From assembly GCA_029582155.1 (NCBI GenBank), contig CM055909.1, positions 22,589,347 through 22,653,346 of the forward strand: a stretch of DNA of 64,000 bases, given 5' to 3'. Every line of letters begins with the position of its first letter. Positions within the stretch are counted from its first letter, which is position 1. The notes beneath the pieces are model-generated. The model was given only the letters and a program-made list of their open reading frames with translations, did no database searches and was not told the DNA's origin. The position numbers and the translations under genes are program-made. This document shows, one piece after another, positions 57,499-64,000 of this stretch. The stretch comes from Panopea generosa (taxonomy: Eukaryota > Mollusca > Bivalvia > Adapedonta > Hiatellidae).

Positions 57499-57709
57499 TG
57501 TTAGATAGAGTTTTTAAATCCTAGGTAAAACATAGCTTTAGTCTTTGTAGTCAGTTTACTGTATTTGAATATTGAAAGACGAAACCAAACATCAAACTAT
57601 ATTCAAATTACTGAAAAACATAGAAAGTAGCTAAATTTCATTAATGTAATGGAGTTCACTAAATAAATAAACCTTTCCTTTTATATTGATTGATGTCATT
57701 TAATACATC

Positions 57710-57877
57710 CAGGGCCGTAGCCAAAATTTGATTTTATAGGAGTCACAACCCGAGGCATGCCGTTCGCCCAATAAAAATATTATGTCTTAGAATGTATTTC
57801 CTGTGTTTTTCTGATATTTGAAAGACATAATGTTAGGCTCTTTTTCTTTAATCTGCCTCAGTGTGGCTACGGCCCTG
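57710..57877. mobile_element. hAT-like MITE, 14-bp perfect terminal inverted repeats
   Basis: CAGGGCCGTAGCCA at 57710-57723 and TGGCTACGGCCCTG at 57864-57877. 168 bp, non-coding. CAGGG termini suggest hAT, but no 8-bp target duplication is evident, so the superfamily is tentative. Confidence 0.7.
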
Positions 57878-58212
57878 ACTTCCACAAATTTTATTCTTAA
57901 ATAATTGGTTTTAATGTAGAGATTTGACCTCTAAATTTTTGGGTTTTATTGTGCAGTTTGTGCCTATATTTTGATGGTTATAAGGCACATATGTGCCCAT
58001 TTGCAGGTCAAATGACCCCCATCCCGGGTATGACCATATGTCGCGGCAGACTTATTTTAAAATCATACGAACGATAATTTATAGTGATTAGCTAGGGTTT
58101 GAGATTATAAGCTGGTTATTTATTTTTAAATCTGACGATAAAATAATATCTTTTTTATCAACATTTTCAAAGAATACAAGAATACAAAAAAAAACATAAA
58201 CTAAAAATTTTC

Positions 58213-58284
58213 CTCCCCGACGGGGAATTGAACCCCGGTCTCCCGCGTGACAGGCGGGGATACTCACCACTATACTATCGAGGA
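58213..58284 (-). tRNA. tRNA-Asp(GUC), dispersed copy
   Basis: Identical in sequence to the array consensus but with unrelated flanks, about 700 bp upstream in transcription order. T5 terminator about 8 nt downstream on the minus strand. Confidence 0.97.
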
Positions 58285-58740
58285 CATGTACGAGAGTGTT
58301 CCTAGAAACTTAGTAATTCATAGAGTAGAGTATTTATTAGCGTGTTGTTTCCTTTTTTATTGATCTTTTTATTTTGTTTAATATGACAGGGTTGATATAT
58401 AGTTTCGATATACACAACTTTATTCTCAATTCGTATATGCATATTCCTTTACACAGTTTTACACAGTTGTCGTCAACCAAACCCATTCGTGTCATTACGT
58501 TACACATCGTATATTTCCGTAACCTTAATATAGAGAGGCCCATTAAGGAAACCACTTAAATTCAATGTGTCGTTCATTTTAAGCTTTCCTTCCAATTGGT
58601 TGCTTTGTGTTCAATAATTATCTGTTGACGGTAGCTGATAAAGATAAATGTATAAACAAATATATAGTTCGAACACAAAAGCAGTTAAATAGACTAGGCC
58701 TAGATACAAACGTAGGCTAAGCATGCGTTCTGTTTAATGC
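58285..58740. other. no gene seen
   Basis: AT-rich; overlapping short frames on both strands (58337-58559) have no domain. Confidence 0.4.
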
Positions 58741-58948
58741 CACTTTCAACACAATTGTCATTTTAAACACATATGCCTACGCCATTTTCAACACATATGC
58801 CATTTTCAACACGTACGCCATTTTCAACACATACGCAATTTTCAACGTATGTCATTTTCAATACATATGCCATTTTTAACACATACGCCATTTTCAACGT
58901 AAGCCATTTTCAATACATACGCCATTTTCAACACATATGCCATTATCA
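58741..58948. repeat. 18-bp minisatellite
   Basis: About 11 units of type 'gccattttcaacacatac', with occasional shortened units. Confidence 0.93.
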
Positions 58949-59965
58949 AGTGAGGGGTAAGTGTTCTCTTAGACCGCCCGGCCGCGGAGGTCCTCATATT
59001 TTTTTTGGTTTTATATTCCGGTATGTTCCAGGACATTTGTTTGAAGTAAAAGAAGTGTCTCTGTGTTTTTTGTGTTGGTCGTTCATTCATTTGTTTGTGT
59101 TTTTTTATTAAGTCAATTTTAAACTTACATGTATTTATATCTACAGTTAAAGAATGTAATCAGATACATAAAAAATTGACTTTCGAAAATATATGCCCAG
59201 AAAATGGTCAATTGCTTTTATAGTAAAATAAGTAGATATATTTGAAGACTAGTACAAAAGCGTAGAATAGTCATAAAATAAAATCAATTTTTAAAGCTAT
59301 TTAAATCCCAATTAAACTTAATTATTTAAACATTTTTTTTTAAATAATTTACGCCCAAAATGAAGGGAAACATTTTCACCAGACTGGTGTGTGTACTGGA
59401 CGGGTTGTTTTATCGGTATAATGGAAATATGTGTAATTTACATTTATACCTAGAAATTTTTTTTAAAAAATCTTGCGTAAAACTGGTGTCGCCTTTTTAA
59501 TGTTATGACTACAGCTCTTTGAACACCATTAGTAAATCCATAAATTATTTGCAATAAAACGTTTATTGTAATATTAAAGATACAGGTACGGAACTGTTTC
59601 TCGAATGTGTAAGTACGTGTCTATATTTATAAATAAAAAGAAAAGTGTAGTTACGAATATAAGTCGTCAGATATGTAATTAAGTCACAAATACAAGCACA
59701 ATTGAATATGTGTATACGTAACTCCTGTTGTCCGGAACAAAATATGTGTAGAATTATATACTGTATCCAAATAATTATCTCCCATTTTATTGCGTCTAAG
59801 AAGGAACTATTAATCCGTTCACAAAAATATTATCTGAGGTAAAATAGATTTATTTTCTTAATTACACTAGTGTCTGTTTTGCATCTCAGTTTTTTTACAC
59901 AAAAATTTTTTATACTATTTTAGGCCAATGGTTACGATTCACATCATTTTCTCAGTTTTATTCAT
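58949..59965. other. no gene seen
   Basis: AT-rich non-coding sequence; nothing recognised. Confidence 0.4.
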
Positions 59966-60998
59966 GTATATAATCAGTGACTTAATAACATGTTGTATAA
60001 CATGGCCAGTGACTTAATAACAGGTTTATATAATTATGGCAAGTGACTTAATAACAGGTTATACACCGTGGCCAGTGACTTAATAACAGGTTTTATAATA
60101 TGGCCAGTGACTTAATAACAAGTTATATAATTATGGCCAGTGACTTATTTACAGGTTACATGATTATGACCAGTCACTTAAAAACAGATTATACAATTAT
60201 GGCAAATGACTTAATAACTTAATATTTGATAACAGGTTATATAACTATGACCGGTGACTTTATTATAGGTTATACAATTATGGATAGTGACGTATAACAG
60301 ATTATATAATTATGGCAAGTGACTTATAACAGGTTATACAACTATGGCCAGTGATTTAATAACAGGTTGTACAATAATGGCCAGTGACTTAATAACATGT
60401 TGTATAATTATGGCCAGTGACTTAATAACAGGTTGTACAGTTATGGCTAGTGACTTAATAACGAGTTGTACAGTTATGGCTAGTGACTTAATAACAGGTT
60501 GTACAGTTATGGCTAATGACTTAATAACAGGTTGTACAGTTATGGCTAGTGACCTTATTACAGTTTATGCAATTATAGCCAGTGGCTTAATAACAGGTTA
60601 TATAACTTTGGCAAGTGACTTTATAATAATTTATACAATTATGGCTAGTGACGTATACCATGTTATATAATTACGGCAAGTGACTTGTAACAGGTAATAC
60701 AATTATGGCCAGTGACTTAATAACAGGTTATAAAACTATGGCCAGTGACTTAAAAACAGCTTGTACATTTATGGCCAGTGACTTAATAACAGGTTATATA
60801 ACTATGGCCAGTGACTTAATAACAGGTTGTACAATTACTGCCAGTGACTTAACAGTTTATACAATCTTTGACCAGTGACTTAATAACAGGTTGCATAATT
60901 ATGGCCAGCAACCTAATAACATGTTATACGGTTATGGCTTGTGACTTAATAACAGGTTATACAGTTAAGGCTAGTGACTTAATTACAGGTCATACAAT
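59966..60998. repeat. 33-bp minisatellite, about 31 units
   Basis: Core 'ggccagtgacttaataacag' followed by 'gttatacaattat'. Regular in the centre (60340-60560), diverged at both ends. The 108-codon + frame follows from the 33-bp period and encodes 11-residue repeats; it is not a gene. Confidence 0.95.
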
Positions 60999-61378
60999 AA
61001 ATGCTATAAATATCGGTGAAAGCCAAACATAACTAATGTTTATTGCGTCATACCTCATGTCGACTATAAATAAAAGTTTGTATCTTGTACATACACAACT
61101 GTATCTCACCAATTTGCACCGTCGTGATACGACTAAGTAACCATTAAATGCTATTTTGAACGCCTGACCATGCGATACTATCTTGAAATGAATAAATACG
61201 TACTAGCACATGTTACATATTTAATCTTAAAATAAGTGAACACGTAAACAGTTTTATCTCAAACTGATTATACACAAATACTTTGAAAACTGTATCTCTA
61301 AATGAAAATATTGAACTTTGACCGTCTTAATTCTGGGAACAATTATGCTCATATGATTAATTTTAGTGTCTAATTTAA
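60999..61378. other. no feature recognised
   Basis: AT-rich sequence without recognisable signals. Confidence 0.4.
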
Positions 61379-61397
61379 TTTCATTTGTTAAAAGTTG

Positions 61398-61448
61398 TAT
61401 AATAATAATAATTATAATAATAATAATAATAATAATTACTACTAATAC

Positions 61449-61498
<50 letters not shown>

Positions 61499-61506
61499 GT
61501 AATAAC
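61398..61506. repeat. (AAT)n microsatellite
   Basis: More than thirty AAT/ATA triplets with a few interruptions. Confidence 0.95.
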
Positions 61507-61732
61507 AATCATCATTTCAAATGGACACAAGGCATATTTTTTTTAAAAAATACTTGACATTATTTTTTATCTACTTGATGCAAATGCTTGAAAGGTATCC
61601 CATTTCGCCCATGTGTTGTCATGTATGATAAAACGTGTAGTTAATATTTATTTTCTATTGGTATGATAGGGGGAATACAAGAAAATGTCAATTTATATTT
61701 TAAGGACCTCGTTCTCTCTTTAATAAAAGTCT

Positions 61733-61812
61733 TTATTATTATATTATTATTATTATTATTATAATTATTATTATGTTTATTATTATAATTATTATTATGT
61801 TTATTATTACCA
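61733..61812. repeat. (ATT)n microsatellite
   Basis: TTA/ATT triplets with two 'atgtttattatt' interruptions. Confidence 0.93.
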
Positions 61813-61837
61813 AACTACCCGTGACTCCATTAGCTGA

Positions 61838-62030
61838 GGTTTTGTGAACGCTCGCGTATTCACACAAACAATCGCAATATTTTCTTTTCATTTATCTTAA
61901 TTTCCATTCATTTAAGGAACACAAATCAAAATTGTTATATTGCAGAATGAAATTCTTATCAAAACAATACAATTCCCAGAAATTTGCGTTTCAAATTGTT
62001 ACAGAACTAGAGATTTTTACTTCAATTTAA
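61838..62030 (+). repeat. dispersed repeat family E, partial copy
   Basis: 'gaacgctcgcgtattcac' and 'acacaaatcaaaatt' match copies at 14172 and 37556. It directly precedes a family F copy. Confidence 0.65.
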
Positions 62031-62109
62031 GTCCTTGAACTTGGAGAATACTTGCTATCTCCAAATTTCAGTATAGATCTAACCATATTTAACTATTTTA
62101 GGTATTTTT

Positions 62110-62575
62110 TTTTTATACTTCATATAGAATATCTATAGTATATAATAAAAATCTGAACGCTTGCCATTGATAGAGAGACCCAAATGAAATAAGTGAAACT
62201 AACATTTTACTGTTTGTCAACCTCTGCACTACCAAAACATGATGAAAAAAAGAACGGGTCATGTGTCATATAAGAGATTTTCTTTCTACTCAGTATGTAC
62301 ACAGTTGACAAAGTGAAAGTAGACTTCTGAAATCATGTATTCATACTCCAATTTCCAAGCATCATTGTTTTTTTCTAAATTCATAATTCGAACATGATCA
62401 TGCTTTCAAAATGTTCAAAATACATCAATAATGCCATTCAAATAAAGAAATGAGCAATAAAATAAGGAGAATACATTTTTAAAGAAGGAGAAACAATGAT
62501 TAATTATAACCGCCATTATGCACGGAAGCACTTCATTTTGCCAATGGCGGTACTTTGCCTATTAATATTGATTTC
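62110..62575 (+). repeat. dispersed repeat family F, copy 4
   Basis: Collinear with 20215-20700, including 'tttactgtttgtcaacctct', 'gtcatgtgtcatataagaga' and 'aaccgccattatgc'. The two copies look very similar over about 450 bp. Confidence 0.8.
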
Positions 62576-62802
62576 ATGTGAGAACATGAGTAAAATTTGA
62601 TTGCAACATTGCCGTCTGTCCCTTTGATCAAGAAGTTTAACATGGATGTGGTGCCTTTACACACAATTAATTGATTTTGCATTTTGTTAATTCTGAGCAG
62701 TGACGCTGTTTACATATTTTGTGCGTGTGTCTATTCTGGGCTTATTGTTTCATTAAAACGCACTATTTAACTGATGTGGCTGTTATCTGTCATTCACTTA
62801 AT

Positions 62803-63140
62803 GAAGGACTTATATAGAGAAGGAAAAGCAGCTGACTGAGATTTTATAAACACTCGCGTGTTAACGCAAATTCTCACGAAAGCTCGTTTTCAAGCATTCT
62901 AATTTCCATTCATCTCAGGAATACAAATTAAAATTCTTTCTCAGCACAATGAACTTTTTTTATAAAACGAAACTATTTATAGCAAACTGTGTTTAAATAA
63001 AACATAAATATTTTTTTTTTCATTATTTACACATTTTGTAACCATTACTACTTCAAGAACTGAAGTACTTGTGATTACAAAATGTGTAAATAAACAAAAT
63101 ACTTAAAATTTACTTCAGACTGCATTTATTTCAATTCAAT
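62803..63140 (+). repeat. dispersed repeat family E, copy 3
   Basis: 'ggacttatatagagaaggaa', 'cactcgcgtgttaacgc' and 'ctcagcacaatgaac' match the other copies. An internal piece around 63000-63090 carries a short inverted repeat ('cacattttgtaa' / 'ttacaaaatgtg'). Confidence 0.7.
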
Positions 63141-64000
63141 ATCTTTTTGCATTTTTAAAACTTTATAAAACATCTAAGATTACAAACAATTTATTTGATT
63201 TGTATAAGAAGTAAATTGCCTGTGAATTATGAATTACTAATTTGCCAAAGTAATAAATCTTTATCTACTATTGTATCACCATGTAATTGGGAGATGCACG
63301 TTGTCCTTGACTTTCACGGAATGTCAAAAAAAGGAGGGAATGAATCGGTACGTAACGAGTTATAATACCATTCAAAATAAACAACTCTCGTGTAGACTGC
63401 GGAATTTCAAAAGAAACGATTTATATCTGATATACGTCATTTACTGAATTTACGTTGCTTTATATCGCGATTTTTGTCTTCATTGTCGAGTCATTTCATT
63501 ATGACGTTTATTTGTTAACTGGTGGAATCACGTAGTCTTAAAAGATATAATTATATCTGGAAAAAGTCTAAAATAGCTCAAAAGTAATAATAATATTTTA
63601 ACATAAAAAGGCAACTGACAACTAATTGCTTCCATGCATAGGTGTGTGAGCTTGTCTTTTTTGTTTGTTTTTATTTTGTTTTTGTTGTTGTTTGTTTTGT
63701 AAACTTGGCTTCCTTTTGCTTCGGGTCGCTTTTTATTCGTATTAAAATGGTGTTATAAATAAATATACATATGTATGGAAGAGGATTAACTGACAAACAA
63801 GCAGCTACTAGATATGTTGATATGCATTATAGAGATTTTTGCTTTGGAATTTAAAAGAGTCCACGTTTTCTCCATTATTTTGAATGTATTGCCTAATTGA
63901 ATTTTATTCAACGTGTGTCCGTTATAATTTTACAAAATATACCGCCCGTATTTATCATTTATTTATTAATGGATAAATGACTCGCCTATTTTTTCACGTG
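63141..64000. other. window end, no gene seen
   Basis: AT-rich sequence with T-rich runs at 63655-63695; no exon, RNA or repeat recognised. Confidence 0.4.

Larger units (their letters stand above)
54540..57520 (-). repeat. tandem array of ~247-bp tRNA-Asp units
   Basis: Gene starts at 54817, 55064, 55311, 55558, 55806, 56053, 56300, 56548, 56793, 57040 and 57287 give steps of 245-248 bp. Each unit is a tRNA gene plus about 175 bp of AT-rich spacer carrying 'acgctggctcccgcata' and 'gataaatactaacaacaaat'. Spacers differ at many positions while most tRNA parts are identical. Upstream (minus) of several genes is a TATA-like 'ctatataaca'. Confidence 0.96.

Noticed and set aside
60344..60670. 108-codon frame with MASDLITG repeats
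   Set aside because: Product of the 33-bp minisatellite.

Overview
This window is eukaryotic nuclear DNA, AT-rich and crowded with repeats. It has spliced introns, tRNA-derived SINEs, a LINE 3' end, MITEs and many minisatellites. The repeat types (SINEs with 3' ends like gRCGYTAAA, and long low-copy repeats ending in a 'gattcaggtcctattggg' block) point to a mollusc, probably a bivalve. That placement is inference from repeat style; no species is named.

One protein-coding gene is well supported: a Polycomb group RING finger gene of the BMI1/PCGF2 (Psc) type on the + strand. Nine coding exons run from 23450 to 43478 (1917 nt, 638 residues). All introns have GT..AG ends and compatible phases. 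Exons 1-2 encode a C3HC4 RING, exons 5-9 a RAWUL domain, and the last exon adds a disordered, lysine-rich tail of about 410 residues. At least one untranslated exon must lie upstream, because exon 1 begins at an acceptor. A CpG-rich stretch with a good donor at 175/176 is one candidate. A possible extra terminal exon lies at 50231-50396.

Layout: 1-560 CpG-rich candidate promoter; 1.3-2.3 kb 27-bp array; 4-8 kb old dispersed repeats and a SINE insertion; 8.8-10.4 kb 44-bp array; 11-23 kb SINE copies, a TTAA-flanked MITE and non-coding DNA; 23.4-43.5 kb the PCGF gene, with large arrays in introns 1, 5 and 7 and a SINE-in-LINE nest in intron 8; 43.9-46.2 kb old mollusc-type repeats; 46.4-54.35 kb nearly continuous 23-, 36- and 21-bp minisatellites; 54.35-57.5 kb a minus-strand tandem array of tRNA-Asp(GUC) genes on a ~247-bp unit; one more tRNA-Asp at 58.2 kb; 58.7-61 kb 18- and 33-bp arrays; then dispersed repeats to the end.

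Three observations stand out. First, the tRNA-Asp array has nine identical intact copies (one outside the array) while its spacers have diverged. Second, the two minisatellites that abut 3' splice sites of the PCGF gene (exons 6 and 8) have repeat units with no AG dinucleotide, whereas the other large arrays contain AG. Third, several transposon insertions are dated by nesting and target-site duplications. Most long open reading frames here are by-products of arrays whose period is divisible by three and are not annotated as genes.
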